Positions 26,001 to 41,003 are shown, numbered from the stretch's first letter. The stretch is 64,000 nucleotides of DNA from Rhizomys pruinosus (GCA_009823505.1 VZQC01006595.1:1256293-1320292), one strand, 5' to 3'. Notes: generated by a model not told the origin, from the letters alone. Numbers and translations: made by a program.

Positions 26001-29000
26001 CTTTCCCTTGCAGGCCTTGAATGCTTGGGTGTGTCATCTGGATCCAATTACCTACTGCATCCTGACCTCTGCCCTTCTCTACCTGATCTCTGTGTGTCCC
26101 CAGGTCATCCGTATGCCACCATAATCCCAGAGCATGCCGTGGTGCAGCCAGGGAAGCCGGTGCAGCTGCAGTGTCTGGCTCATGGCACACCCCCGCTCAC
26201 CTTCCAGTGGAGCCGCGTGGGAGGCAGCCTCCCCCAGAGAGCCGTTGCCAGGAACGAGCTGCTGCACTTGGAACCTTCAGGCCCCGCTGACTCCGGCCGC
26301 TATCGCTGCCAGGTCTCCAACAAGGTGGGCTCGGCTGAGGCCTTTGCCCAGGTGCTTGTACAAGGTAAGCAGCTGGGGGTCAGAGCGGAAAGCTAGGGAC
26401 CTGCAGGCCCTTCCACGATAGCAGGCCTACTTAGCGTGTATGAAGGCCTCCACCCATTGTTCACTCACAGTGCCGTGCTCTCAAGTCTTCTCTAGGCCGG
26501 GATAGCTTCCTCGTCCAGGAGGACTCTTCTCCGTCACTGTTCTCAGCCCCCTGACTTCAGTGCTGCTTTGTACCCTGCTTTGGCATACCCTTGCACTGGC
26601 GAGGAAACTACTGCCTTACTGTCTAGTCATCAAGGATGATCAGGACAGAGCCTGGGTCCTATTGACCCAGAAGCCCTGAGCTTGTCTGCCACAGGCCCAG
26701 GGAGAGTGGAATAAACACTTGAGGAGTAGCAGTGAATGGTGACAGACCCACCCCTCGCGGCCCCGGTGGATTTGTGAAGAGCCAACATCTCCAGGGCCTC
26801 CTACAGCCATAGGAGCCTTCGCACACACAAGAAGCAGCAAGGCACATAGCTCTGACCAAGAGCCTGGACTGTAATCAGGGTGTGATGGTGCGTGCCTTTA
26901 GTAGCAGCACTCTGGAGGCAGAGGCAGCTGGATCTCTGTGAGACTAGCCTGGTCTACATAGCGAGTTCCAGGCCAGCTGGGGTTACAGGAAGACCCCTCT
27001 CAACCCCACAAAAAAGAGCCTGGATTGTAGCCTCAGAAACTAGCTCTAAGACTTTAGCAAAGTCATCTCACCTTGAGCCTCAATTTTTTCCTCTGTAAAA
27101 TGGAGCTAAAACATGCCTCCCTCCCAACCACTCTTGTCTTAGACCACCCTTCCCAGCCAAAGGCCCAGAGTCTGAGAGGCAGAGCCCATTCTCCCACTGG
27201 TCCTTGGGTGAATGACTATGAGCCAGCAGATGAATAGATCTGCACTGACAGGTCTTTATTGTCTGTCTGGAGACACTACCAGGAGAAGAACATGCCTTGA
27301 ATATTGAGATGAGAGTTTCCTGATCCCTGGGGTGCATCAGGAATATGACCCGTACATGTACATACAGAACCCTAGGAGCTGGGTGGGGTGGGGTGCACCT
27401 GTAGTCCCAATTCACCATGACACTGAGACTGAAGGAGAACTTGATCAAGTCCAGGAGTTCAAGACCAACTTGGGCAATGTAGAGCAACACCATCTCAAGA
27501 ACAAAGTATGCAGCACCTCATATACATGGACTAGGGGTATAGCTCAGTGGGTAGAATGCTCATTTAACATGCATGAAGTCCTGGATCCAATCCCCAAAAC
27601 CATATAGACTAGTCACGGAGGTACATGCCTATAATCCCAGCACTTGTGCAGAAAGGTCACAAGTTCAAGGTCATGCTCAGCTACCTAGTGAGCTTAAGGC
27701 CAGCCTGTACTACATAAGACCATCTCAAAAAATAAATAAGAAGGCTGGAGAGATGGCTCGGCAGTTAAGAGCACTGGCAGTTCTTGCAGAAGACCAAGGT
27801 TCAAATCCCAGCACCCACATGGCAGCTAACAACCGTCCATAACTCCAATTGCAGGGGATCTGACACCCTCTTCTGGCTTCCACAGGCACGGCACAACATG
27901 GGTGTACTTACATACATACAAGATAATACTCACATAAAGTAAAAATAATTTTTTAAAAATTATTAAATAAGGGGCTGGAGAGATGGCTCAGCGGTTAAGA
28001 GCACTGACTGCTCTTGCAGAGGACCCAGGTTTGATTCCCAGCACCCACATGGAGGCTAAGAACCATTTTAGGCAGGGCGTGGTGGCGCACGCCTTTAATC
28101 CCAGCACTCGAGAGGCAGAGGCAGGTGGATCTCAGTGAGTTCAAGGCCAGCCTGATCTACATAGCGAGCTCCAGGCCAGCTGGGACTAAAGGGAGACCCT
28201 GTCTCCAAAAAGACCCCCCAAAAATTAATAAATAAATCTCACTGGTCTCCACAGGCCCTTCTGGTGATCTCCCGGACACCTCCATCCCAGCGGGATCCAC
28301 ACCCACAGTGCAGGTCACTCCTCAGCTAGAAACCAAGAGCATTGGGGCCAGCGTTGAGTTCCACTGTGCTGTGCCCAGCGATCAGGGCACCCATCTTCGT
28401 TGGCTTAAGGAGGGAGGTCAGCTGCCTCCTGGACACAGCGTGCAGGATGGGGTGCTCCGGTGAGTGGGGATAGTCTTGGACTGGACTCAGATATCCCAGC
28501 CCAAGGCTCAGTGGAGCTGAGTCATTTTACCTGCTTATCAGCCCACCCCAAAGCAACATCCTTGAGCACACCGACTGACTGACCTCAGTGAGCCTTGGTT
28601 CTTACAAGACAGAAATGTTATTATCTAAAGCCCTTAGTGCCATCTGCTAACAGTGGTCTGTGTTCTTAGTATCCTGTTTGGTTTGGGGTTTAGTATTGGA
28701 GTTTTTGTTTTTTAAGATGGACTTGGTGGGAGGAGGGGAATCCACTGGACATCTTTTTCCCTCTTTCCAAAGTGGCTACATTGAATCTCCTTTTTTTTTA
28801 AATTTTATTTATTTTGTATGTATATGAATATACTGTCCGCTTGTAGGTTTGTGTACCTGTGTCGTGCAATGCTGCAGAGGTCAGAAGAGGGCGTCGGATT
28901 CCCCTGGAACTGGAGTTAAATCTCCAGCCCCAAGATTGGAATTTTGAAATAGGGTCTCACTCTGTAGCCCAGGCTGATCTGAAACTCATTACATAGCTCA

Positions 29001-29793
29001 GATTGGCCTCCTAACTTGCTGTGATCCTCCTGTTTCAGCCTTTCAAGTACTGGAGATTACACTATGCCCAGCTCTGTTACCACAATTAAAGGAGGAAAGA
29101 GGGGAAGGAGAGATGGCGTAGTGGTTAAGAGCGCCAACTGCTCTTGCAGAGGACCCGGGTTCGATCCCCAGCACCCACATGGTGGCTGAGAACCGTCTGT
29201 AACTCCAGTTCCAGGGGAATCCGACGCCCTCTTCTGACCTCCGTGGCATTGCACAACATGGGTGCACAAACCTGCATGCAGACAGTACACTCATACACAC
29301 AAAAATAAATAAAAAAATTTTTTAAGTACCTAAAGGAGGAAAGAACAGCTCTGATCTTGGTAGTCTGGTCTCTATGTGACCTTGAGCCAATGTGATAGTG
29401 ATCCTTAAGGCAGGAAGTCTGTATCTAAAATGGGTGCAATAGCCAGGCATGGAGACATAACCTGTGTTGGGGGTTGAAGGAGGAGGATCATAAGTTCAAG
29501 GCTATAGAGTGGGTTAAGGCCTGGACAACTTAGTTGAGAGCATATCTCTAAATAAATAATAAAAACAGGCCTAGCCAGGTGTGGTGACACACGCCTTTTG
29601 ATCCCAGCACCTAGGAGGCAGAGGCTGGCAGATCTCTGTGAATTCAAGGCCAGCCTGGTCTCCAGAGTGAGTTCCAGGACAGCTGGGGCTACAGGGAGAC
29701 CCTGTCTCAAAAAGACCAAAACAAAACACGGGCCTGGGGATGTAGCTCAGTGGCAGAGGATTTGCCTAGCATGTGTGAGGCCTAAACGTCAAT

Positions 29794-29835
<42 letters not shown>

Positions 29836-32800
29836 TGTGATTTGGTACCCCTCCCCTGCCTGCCTGCCTCCTGTCACTGGCCATTGCCCTGAGTACCGGG
29901 CACACGAATGCCGTGGCCTGTGTGTAGAGGTCAGAAGACAGCTTGCAGGAATTGGTGCTTTCCTTCCACCACGTGGGTCCCAGGGATTGAACTCAGGTTG
30001 GCAAGCTTGGTGATAAGAAGAGCCTTTACCCACTTCGCCGTTTACCTCCCCATGGCCTTGTCAGTTTAAACTCATGAAGCTGCACGGCATTTTCAGTTGG
30101 CTTGACTCTGCCCTCACTCTTTCTTTTTTTATAGAATCCAGAACTTGGACCAGAGCTACCAAGGGACATATATTTGTCAGGCCCATGGGCCTTGGGGACA
30201 GGCCCAGGCCAGTGCCCAACTAATTGTTCAAGGTAGGAGAAGGCTTTGGGCCTCTGCTAAGAGCAAGGCCAGAAATGAGAAAAGAAAGGGGGTGCAGAGG
30301 TCTTGCCCTGTTCCCCATGAAGCCCTGTAACTGTGCAGGATAAAGGAAATTAATTATTCCATTTTCCTTGCGTGTGCATTCTTAAATATTGCAAGGAAGT
30401 TAAGAAGGGAGATGCGTGTATCAGTGTGTGCTCAGCAGAGCAGTAAAGATGACTGTGCTCCTCCGTGAGTGCATGCTAACACAGTGTAAACTATTGGGTG
30501 TGTGAGGGGCTACAAGCAAAGCAAGCAGGGATACGGCTGCACCTCCCTGCAGGCTGTGGCCTCCCCAGCCAAGCTCACCGCCTTGTGTTCCGCTCCAAGC
30601 TGCCTTCCCTGGTCAGGCTGACCATCCTGCCTGCCTACCCACGCCCAGCCTGCCTCTGCCCCCTAGCCTTGCCCTCTCCAGCCAGGCTAACTGATGTACC
30701 TCTCTCCCCCAGCCCTACCTTCAGTGCTCATCAACGTCCGCACCTCTGTGCACTCTGTGGTGGTTGGCCATTCTGTTGAGTTTGAGTGCCTGGCTCTGGG
30801 TGACCCTAAGCCTCAAGTGACATGGAGCAAAGTTGGGGGGCGCCTGCGGCCTAGTGTCATGCAGAGTGGAAGTGTCATCAAGATCCCCCATGTGGAGCTG
30901 GCGGACGCAGGACAGTACCGCTGTACGGCCACCAACTCTGCTGGCACCACCCAGTCCCATGTGCTGCTGCTCGTGCAAGGTAAAGGCCAGCAGGAACTGT
31001 GGGGGGACTGGGGAACGGGGAGGGGACAGGGATTGAGATTCGACTATCTCTGCCCTGCCTGCGTCACTCTTCCTCTAGACTGTCTTGGAGATTTTCTATT
31101 CTCTATATTTAAAGGATGGCTCACCCAGAAAATGGGGTGAATGTGAATATTCCCTTGGGGCAGGCTGTGAAGACCCGTGGTGAGGGCCATCAAGAAGGAC
31201 TAGTGAGTGAGCCGAGCATGGTGGCACACGCCTTTAATCCCAGCACTTGTGAAGCAGAGGCAGGTAGATCTCTGAGTTCAAGGCCAGCCTGGTCTACATA
31301 GTGAGTTCCAAGCCAGCTGGGACTAAAGGGAGACTCTGTCTCTTAACAACCAAAAAAAGGACAAGTGAGCCGGGCATGTTTGCATACGCCTTTAATCCCA
31401 GCACTTGGGAGGCAGAGGCAGGTGGATCACTGTGAGTTCAAGGCTAGCCTGGTGTACATAAGGAGTTCAGGACAGCTGGGACTACAGGGAGACCTTGTCT
31501 CAAAAACACCCCCCCCTAAAAAAAGGACAGATGTCCCCACAGCAGGGAGCAACTGCTCTGATGAGGGAGACCACAGCCCAGGCCCATGGTAGACAGAGAA
31601 CAGACAACATGATGCCGGGGTCAGTGCACACTTGGCATCTCAGCACGGGGGAGGCTGAGGCAGGAAGAACTTGAGATTAAGCCCAGCCTAGGCCATGGAG
31701 TGAGAGTCCATCTCAAGAAAATAAGCAGGCAGGTGGCCCACACCCATAATCCCAGCACTTGGGGTGGGGGGTGGGGTGAAAGCAGAAGGTTGGAAGTTCA
31801 AGGTCATCCTCTGCTACACAGTGAGTCAAAGCCAGCCTGAGCTACATGAGACCCTGCCTCAGAAAAAAGGGAGGCTGGAGAGATGGCTCCCAAATTAAGT
31901 ACTTGTTGCTCATAACCACCTGTAACTCCAGTTCCAGGACACCTGATGACCTCTTCTGGCCTCTGTTCTTTGAGGGCACCAAGCACACGTGTGGAACACA
32001 TAGATACATGGAAACAGAACACTCATACACACAAAAAATAAAAATAAAAATTATATATATGGGATTTGGGAGGGATTGTACAACATGGGTGCATGTACAT
32101 ATATAGGCAGGTTATATACTCATACACATAAAATTTTTAAAAATAATAAATTGCTGGGCACATGCCTTTAATCCCAGCACTGGGGAGGCAGAGGCAGGCA
32201 GATCTCTGTGAGTTCAAGGCCAGCCTGGTCTACATAGCAAGCTCCAGGCCAGCTGGGGCTACAGGGAGACCCTGTCTCAAAAAGACTAAAAAAAAAAAAA
32301 AGAAAAAGAAAGAAAGATATCATGGAACGCAGAATAAGCACTCTAGATCCTGTGCAGACACAAGCCTGCTGTCTTCGATGGCAATTCCTTTTAGCCCAGA
32401 CTCTGAACCTTACCCCTTACCTGCTCACCTACACTGCTCTCGTGCCTCCATCTCAGCTCCCCACTATACAGTTGTCTGCTCAGGTGTTGTGAAAGGCCTT
32501 GGGCTATGGCATCAGTGGATCTGTGTCTGAACTGTGACTCTACCTGATCCCCTCTGTACAACGAGGAGTGAGCAGCCTTGGGTCCCCTCATCTGCGCAGT
32601 GGGCACGGCGCCTCTCTCTAGCACTAGTGTAAGGACTAGGAAAGTCCAGGCAGAGGTTATGCACATAGTGACTGTCCTCTAACTGATGGTATCTTATGTC
32701 CCCCTTCAGCCCTGCCACAGATCTCAACACCCCCAGAGGTCCGAGTACCTGCTGGTTCCTCTGCAGTCTTCCCATGCATGGCCTCAGGCTACCCAACTCC

Positions 32801-33591
32801 TACCATCACCTGGAGCAAGGTAAATGCTAGACAGGGGCATAGAGCATTTCTCTGGGCCAGGACCACCCCTGAGCATGCTCAGTGCAGCAGGACCTGCCCC
32901 AGAGTTTGTCTGGTTTGAACCTGGGCCTGGTGCAGAGGTGGGGACATGAGCAGAGGCTAGGCCCTCAGTGCTGTTGTTTGCAGCTGGATGGTGACCTGCC
33001 CCCTGACAGCCGCCTGGAGAACAACATGCTGATGCTCCCATCGGTCCGGCCCCAGGACGCTGGCACCTACGTGTGCACTGCTACCAACCGTCAGGGCAAG
33101 GTCAAAACCTTTGCCTATCTGCAGGTGCCAGGTAGAACTACATCCCCCAATTGGCAGCACCAGCCAACTTGCCCACAGGCCTCCCTCTGACAGAGCCGTC
33201 TCTCTGCAGAGCGGGTGGTGCCCTACTTCACACAGACACCCCACTCCTTCTTGCCGCTTCCCACCATTAAAGATGCCTACAGGAAGTTTGAGATCAAGAT
33301 CACCTTCCGACCAGACTCAGCTGATGGTGAGCAGGTGTCGAGTGGGTCTTGGGGGCTCTAGTCTAGGGAGTGGGGTGTCACGGAGTTCCTGTCGTTGCAG
33401 TATGAGCCCAGGCAGATCCCAGTCCTGTCCAGAGCCCACTGGGCCTCTCTTTCCTCCTGGCCTTTCCATCCCTCCTCTGTGACATCCCAACCTGCATGTG
33501 GTCCTGCTGCCGTGCATGGGTCCATCTATGCCCAGCCCTCCTGTTCCATCTCCCTACATCCAGTGTTCTTTATTCTGACATCTCTCCCCCT

Positions 33592-33656
<65 letters not shown>

Positions 33657-36600
33657 TTGCGGGTTTCTGACTCACTACCCAGGCCTTCTTCTCTACTCAG
33701 GTGAGTCTCTGGCTCCCTTGCCTCCTTCAGCCTACCCTGAGCATGCATGCTGAGGGTGCATGGTGAAAGTTCAGGTCCTGTCTCTGGGGCCTTAGCAAGT
33801 CCCTCCTTGAGGCACTTAGTCTGTAATTACTAGAGTGAGGGACCATAGTCAGAGTAATAGCTTGGGTTCCTCAAAGGTAGAGGTGACAGAAGGCTGGTTG
33901 CTGGAAAAAGAGACCCCTCACATGGCTATTCCCTCCAGGAATGCTGCTATACAATGGGCAGAAGCGGATCCCGGGGAGCCCCACCAACCTGGCCAACAGG
34001 CAGCCAGATTTCATCTCCTTTGGCCTCATAGGCGGAAGACCAGAGTTCCGGTGAGTTCTCAGCTTCCCTGTATGCAGGGAGAGACAGCCTGGGGACTGGA
34101 CCCAGGAACCAGCTGGTGTATTCTGCTTTGGGATGAGTGCACTATAGTGACGCTAGAGAAATTAGATGGCGCTGTTACCTTTCATGGCCACTCAGTCTGC
34201 TGGAATAGGCACCATGTGCCAGACAGCCAAGGAAAGAGCAACAAAACGCTTGGCACTTCTGTAGGCCAGAATAAATTAATTCATTCATCCATCTACACAT
34301 CCATCCATCCATTCATTCATCTGTGTATTCCTTCCACTCATTCATCTAGTTATCCGTCCATTCACCCACCCATCATCCATCCACACATCCATCCATTCAT
34401 TATCCATCTATCCATCCCATCCATCTTATCTGGCCATCTATACATTCACCTGTCCATCGATTCATACATTCATTTATTCTCCCTCTACCTACTCATCCAC
34501 CCATCTATCCATCCACCCACCCTTCCATTCATTCACACACCCATTCATTTATCCATCAATCTAGCTGATCCATTTATCCATCCATCCATTCAACCACCCA
34601 CCCACTCATCCATTCGTTCATATGTCCATCTGTCTGTTCACCTGTCCATCTAATCAGACAGACAGACAGACAGACAGACAGATGAAAGACATGTCATGGA
34701 TTCACACATCCATCCACCCACTCATCCATCCATTCGTTCATCTACCCATCCATCCATCTAGTTACCTACTGGACGCCTGCCATATGTCAAGCATAGCTAC
34801 ATGTGTGAACAGAATGGGTCAGGTTGTGCCCCTGTGGAAATGCCTACTCTAGCTGGGGAAGCCAAGACATAAACAAAAAAGAGCAAGGTCATCTCAGAGT
34901 CAGGTGCAGTGAAGCCAGGTGTTACAAGGCCTCGGAGCAAGGAATGTTCCTGGCCTGGGGGGCCTACTCTGAAGAAGCTTCCAGGGAAAAGGACTTGTGG
35001 AAGAGGCCCAGATAGCCTGGGACGAATGATGGGAAAAAACAAGGCAGGGACAGGAACCTTAAGCCAGGACAAGAAATGATGATATTCCTCCTCTGGAGCC
35101 CGTCGCTCCAGCTGGGCATCTCCAGAGCCTTGCCTACACATCCTGTTACCCACTCTCTCTTGCCCCGGGCCCTCCTCGTGGAGTAGATTCGATGCTGGCT
35201 CTGGCATGGCCACGATCCGTCACCCCATGCCACTGGCTCTAGGCCAGTTCCACACCGTGACCCTGCTGCGCAGCCTCACTCACGGCTCCTTGATCGTGGG
35301 CAACTCGGCCCCTGTCAATGGGACCTCCCAGGTGAGACCCAGCCCAGGCCGCCTTCCCAGCCCTAAGCCTACTTCTACCCCTGTAGCCTGGCCTGAATTC
35401 CCACCTCCACAGGGCAAGTTCCAGGGCTTGGACCTGAACGAGGAGTTGTACCTGGGCGGTTATCCTGACTATAGCGCCATCCCGAAGGCAGAGCTGAGCA
35501 GCGGCTTTGTAGGTGAGCCCTTCCTCTCCCTACCTCCTAGCCAAGCCTGCCTGGCTACTGAGCCCACTGAACAAGGGGTTGGGGGGCACTGCAGGTAATG
35601 GGCTGTGGCTGGCCTACTCTCCACACCTCTGTCCCTTGCTCATCCTGCCCCTGCCCTCACCCAGGCTGTGTCCGGGAGCTGCGCATCCAGGGTGAGGAGA
35701 TTGTCTTCCATGACCTCAACCTCACAGCACATGGCATCTCCCACTGCCCCACTTGCCGGGACCGGCCCTGCCAGGTGACCCTCCACCACACCACCCCTTG
35801 AGTGCCCTGAGCCGTGCTGGACCCTCTGGGGAGGGGGAGGACTGTGGTATTCTTGGCCTGACATCTGGGGCTGCTTCGCAGAATGGGGGCCAGTGCCACG
35901 ATTCTGAGAGCAGCAGCTACACGTGCGTCTGCCCTCGAGGCTTCACTGGCAGCCGCTGTGAGCACTCCCAAGCCCTGCACTGTCACCCAGGTAAGTACCT
36001 ACCCTGCCAACCCTCCTCCCTGAGAACTTAACACTCCTTCCACAGAGGACAGTAGCCTCTCCCTCTAGCCCAGGCACTGCTGTCTAGGTCCCTGTTACCT
36101 TCCCATCCCGTCAGGCACTGCTGTCTAGGTCCCTATTACCTTCCCATCCCGTCACCCAGGCACTGCTGTCTAGGTCCCTATTACCTTCCCATCCCATCAG
36201 GCACTGCTGTCTAGGTCCCTATTACCTTCCATCCCGTCACCCAGGCACTGCTGGCTAGGTCCCTATTACCTTCCATCCTGTCACCCAGGCACTGCTGTCT
36301 AGGTCCCTATTACTTTCCCATCCCGTCACCCAGGCACTGCTGTCTAGGTCCCTATTACCTTCCCATCCCGTCACCCAGGCACTGCTGTCTAGGTCCCTAT
36401 TACCTTCCCATCCCGTCACCCAGGCACTGCTGTCTAGGTCCCTATTACCTTCCCGTCCCATCACCCAGGCACTCATCACCTCACACAATTGCCCAGGTGC
36501 ATTCCTTTGTGTGGATGTTCCGGGCACCGAACCCAGGGCCTTGAACCTATTAGACAAGTGCTATACCATTGAGCCACATCCCCTTCTTGATATCAGAAGC

Positions 36601-39600
36601 TGGCCATGGTGGCACATATACCTAAGACTTTGGAGACTGAGTCAAGAGGATTTCCATGAGTTCCAGACTAGCCTGGGCTATAGAGTAGACTCTGTCTCAA
36701 AATAAGCCAAAAACATGCCAAGGGTGGTGATACACCTTTAATCCTAACACCAGAGAAGCAGAGGAGGCAGATCTTTATGAGTTTGAAGCCAGCCCGATCT
36801 ACATAACAAGTTCCAGGCCAGCCAGGGTTACATAGTGAGACCCCGTCTCACAAAACAAATCAAAACAAAACAAAAAAAAGAGGGCTGGAGGGATTGCTCA
36901 GTGGTTAGGAGCCAACATTGCTCTTGTAGAGGACTGCCGCTTGGTTTCTAGCCACAGCTCAGTATGATGGTACACAGACTTTAATCCTAGCCTTCTGGAG
37001 GCAAAGGCAGACAGATCTCTGTGAGTTCAAGGCCAGCCTGGTCTATATACGGAGTTCCAGGCCAGCTGGAGCTACAGGGAGACCCTGTCTCAAAAAGACC
37101 AAAATAAATAAATAAAATGCCAGCACTCAGGAGGTAGAGGCACAAAAGTTATACACAAATTCAAAGCCAGCCTGAGCTACATAGTGAGTTCCAGGCCAGC
37201 CAGAGCTACACATAACAAGATTCCACCCGAAACAAAACAAGACAACCAACACAAACAAGCACAGATAGTCTGTCCTTCCTGCCCTACCCTTGTTTTGATT
37301 ATGTCCTCCATACCATCCAAGCCCTAGGCAGTCCTCCTAGGCTGGCCTGGTCCTAAGAGCCCAGGCCACCAAGGGGTGACAGACAGAGCTTAGGCCTGAA
37401 GGTCAGCTCCCCTGAGTCACCTCTGCCTTCCTTACCCATGTCTCCAGAGGCCTGTGGGCCCGACGCCACCTGTGTGAACCGGCCTGATGGTCGAGGCTAC
37501 AACTGCCGCTGCCACCTGGGCCGCTCAGGGGCCAGGTGTGAGGAAGGTGAGTCCGCTGAGAGCCTCCAGGGTCTCTGTGACAGCTGGGGGTGCTATACAA
37601 GGCACTGAAAGGCTATGACAAGGCCTGTGAGTGATCAAATTCTTCCTGAGCCAGATGCCAAAATTGACTGATCATACTCCTGGCCAGCCTGTGTCACTTA
37701 GGTGAGGACCCCAGAGAGTTGCTGTCTTTCTGGGGGTCCTCACCTGATGGGTGGGGCTGGGGCTGGGGCTGGGGCTGGGACTGGTGCCCAGCTGAGTCAG
37801 GTGGTGAGCAGGGTGGGTGGGGGTCCTGCCCAGGACTCTCCTGTCCCTCCTGGTCCTAGCAGAGCTGTGGATGTTACAGGTGTGACGGTGACCACCCCAT
37901 CCATGTCTGGCACCGGCTCCTACCTGGCGCTACCAGCCCTCACCAATACACACCACGAATTACGCCTGGATGTAGAATTCAAGCCGCTGGCACCTGATGG
38001 GATCTTACTGTTCAGCGGGGGCAAGAGTGGCCCTGTGGAGGACTTTGTGTCTCTGGCAATGGCTGGAGGCCATTTGGAGTTCCGCTATGAGTTAGGGTCA
38101 GGTAAGCACCAGGTGCGGCATGGAGATGGGGCTGCGGATACCAAGCTCTGCGCCATCTCTGGCTCACCATGTCTCCAGCAGCATGAAGGGTGGAAGTTCA
38201 GGACTGAAACCCCTGCAAGTATCTGCCCCTGCATACTTCTCTGTGACTTTAGCAAACCCCTAACAACACAGTCCCCATCAGGGATCCCTAATCCTGCCTG
38301 TGTCCTTCCCAGGGCTGGCTGTCCTGCGGAGCCCAGAGCCACTGGCCCTGGGCCGCTGGCACCGTGTGTCTGCAGAGCGCCTCAACAAGGATGGCAGCTT
38401 GCAAGTGGATGGAGGGCGCCCCGTGCTGCGCTCCTCACCAGGCAAGAGCCAGGGCCTCAACCTGTACACTCTGCTCTACCTGGGTGGTGTAGAGCCTTCT
38501 GTGCCACTGTCGCCAGCCACCAATATGAGCGCGCACTTCCGTGGCTGTGTGGGTGAGGTGAGGAGCAGCCCCGGGAGGAGCAGAGGGAAGGAAATGTGCA
38601 GCATGGGTTCGCCTGCCGCTCACCCAGGGCCCTGGGACTACTCCTTTCCCTGCTGAACTGCTTTCTGCAAAATAGGGGTGATAGAGGCAGGACAGATGAC
38701 TCAGTGGTTAAGAACTCTGACTGCTTTTGCAGAAGACCTGGGTTCAGTTCCCAGTACCCACATAGCACCTAATTCTGGTTCTAGGGAATTTGATGCCCTT
38801 TTCTGGCCTCTGTGAGCATTGCACAATACTGGTGCACTTGCATGCAAAACACTCATACACATAAAATGAAAATAAATAGGGACTAGACAGATGGCTCAGT
38901 GGTTATAAACACTGACTGCTCTTGCACAGGACCCAGGTTTGATTCCTACCACCCACATGGCAGCTAACAACCATCCTAACTCAAGTTCCAGGGGGTCTGG
39001 TGCCCTCTTCTTACCTCCGTGGGCATTACATGACATGGGTGCACTCATACATGCAGGCAATACACTCATACACATAAAATAAAAATAGTAAATAATAAAT
39101 TAAAATTTAAAACTGGGGCTGGAGAGATGTCTCAGCAGTTAAAGAGTGCTGACTGCTCTTGCAGAGGACCGGGGTTCGATTCCCAGCACCCCCATGGCCG
39201 CTAAGAACCTCCTTTAAGCCCAGTATGGTGGCACACGCCTTTAATCCCAGCATTTGGGAGGCAGAGGCAGGCAGATCTCTGTGAGTTCAAGGCCAGTCTA
39301 GTCTACAGAGTGAGCTCCAGGCCAGCTGGGACTAAAGGGAGACCCTGTCTCAAAAAAAAAAATTTTAGCCGGGCGTGGTGGTGCACGCCTTTAATCCTAG
39401 CACTCGGGAGGCAGAGGCAGGCGGATCTTTGTGAGTTCAAGGCCAGCCTGGTCTACAGAGTAAGTTCCAGGACAGCTGGGATGTCCCAGCTGTCCTGGAA
39501 CTCACTCTGCAGACTTGGCTGTCCTGGAACTCACTCTGTAGACCAGGCTGGCCTTGAACTCACAAAGATCCGCCTGCCTCTGCCTCCCGAGTGCTAGGAT

Positions 39601-40962
39601 TAAAGGCGTGCACCATCATGCCCAGCTCAAAAAACAATTTTTTTTTAAGCAAAATGGAGATACTAGCGGCTGCTTTAAGGTCACACTGAGGACTGGATAC
39701 ATGGGAGACACTCAGCTTTAAGGCCTCCCTTACACACTCGGACTCCCATGCCACTTCTCAGGCCCCTGCCTAGGCTCCTAGCCACCCTCCACTGGGTGCT
39801 TGCTCTGCTAGCACACCTGTGCTTCTGCCCCCCACACCCCATGAATCTCTTTCTGTCCCCATGCCCACAGGTGTCTGTGAATGGCAAGCGGTTAGACCTC
39901 ACCTACAGCTTCCTAGGCAGCCAGGGTGTGGGGCAGTGCTACGACAGCTCCCCATGTGAGCGCCAGCCTTGTAGGAATGGTGCCACATGCATGCCCACGG
40001 GCGAGTATGAGTTCCAGTGCCTGTGCCAAGATGGCTTCAAAGGTACCAGAGGCAACCTGGGGTACCATGGGGATCGGACCAGGGTCGGGGTGCCTCTGGC
40101 CCTTGCCTGCCCACCCACCTCTGCCCTGGACCACAGGAGACCTCTGTGAGCATGAAGAGCACCCTTGCCAACTCCGAGAACCTTGTCTGAATGGTGGCAC
40201 CTGCCAGGGCACCCGCTGCCTCTGTCTCCCTGGCTTCTCTGGCCCACGCTGTCAGCAAGGTACCTAATCCTGACTCTTCTCTGTTTCCCTCTGGTGCTGG
40301 ACACGGTACCCAGATATCTGTGCCCATCAACCAGAGCCCACCTTCTTCACAGGGTCTGCATATGGCTTAGTGGAGTCTGACTGGCACCTGGAAGGCAGTG
40401 GAGGTAACGGTACGTGCTCTGTGGCCAGCTGGGTGAACGTGGCCTCGTCTTCTCAGTCTCCTCCCCTTCAGTTGGTGAACGTGTGGCCTCGTCTTCTCCG
40501 TCCCCCCTCCTTCAGTTAGCTTCACCTCAGTTTTGGCCTCCTAGTAAAAAAGCCCATGGGAGGAGCTCAAAAGAGGGGCACATGGCTGTTGGCAAGGTGG
40601 CCTTGAGCTACTCTGACCTCTGTTTCCTTTTCTGTATTCATGCGTTCAGGCAGTAAGTATCTGTTGTGTGCCCAACCTTGCCTAGGTGCAGCAAATACCA
40701 TTTGAATAGCCCAGGACCCTCATTCTCTGGAATTCTACCTGTTTAAAAGTGAAAATATGAGGGGCTGGAGAGATGGCTTAGCGGTTAAGAGCACTTGCTG
40801 TTCTTGCAGAGGATCCAGAATTCCCGTTCCCTGCGCCCACACGGACGGCTCACAACTGTCTGTAACTTCAGCTCCAGGGGATCCAGCACCACGCTGGCCT
40901 CAAACAGAGACCCACCTGCCTCTGCCTTCCTAGTACATCATCACACCTAACTACAATAAACC

Positions 40963-41003
<41 letters not shown>

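Noticed and set aside
33835..34653. 272-residue open frame
   Set aside because: Runs through exon 45 in the wrong frame and then an ATCC satellite.
37702..38556. 284-residue open frame covering exons 51 and 52
   Set aside because: It is exons 51 and 52 plus intron read-through; splice sites and homology show the intron at 38102-38312 is removed.
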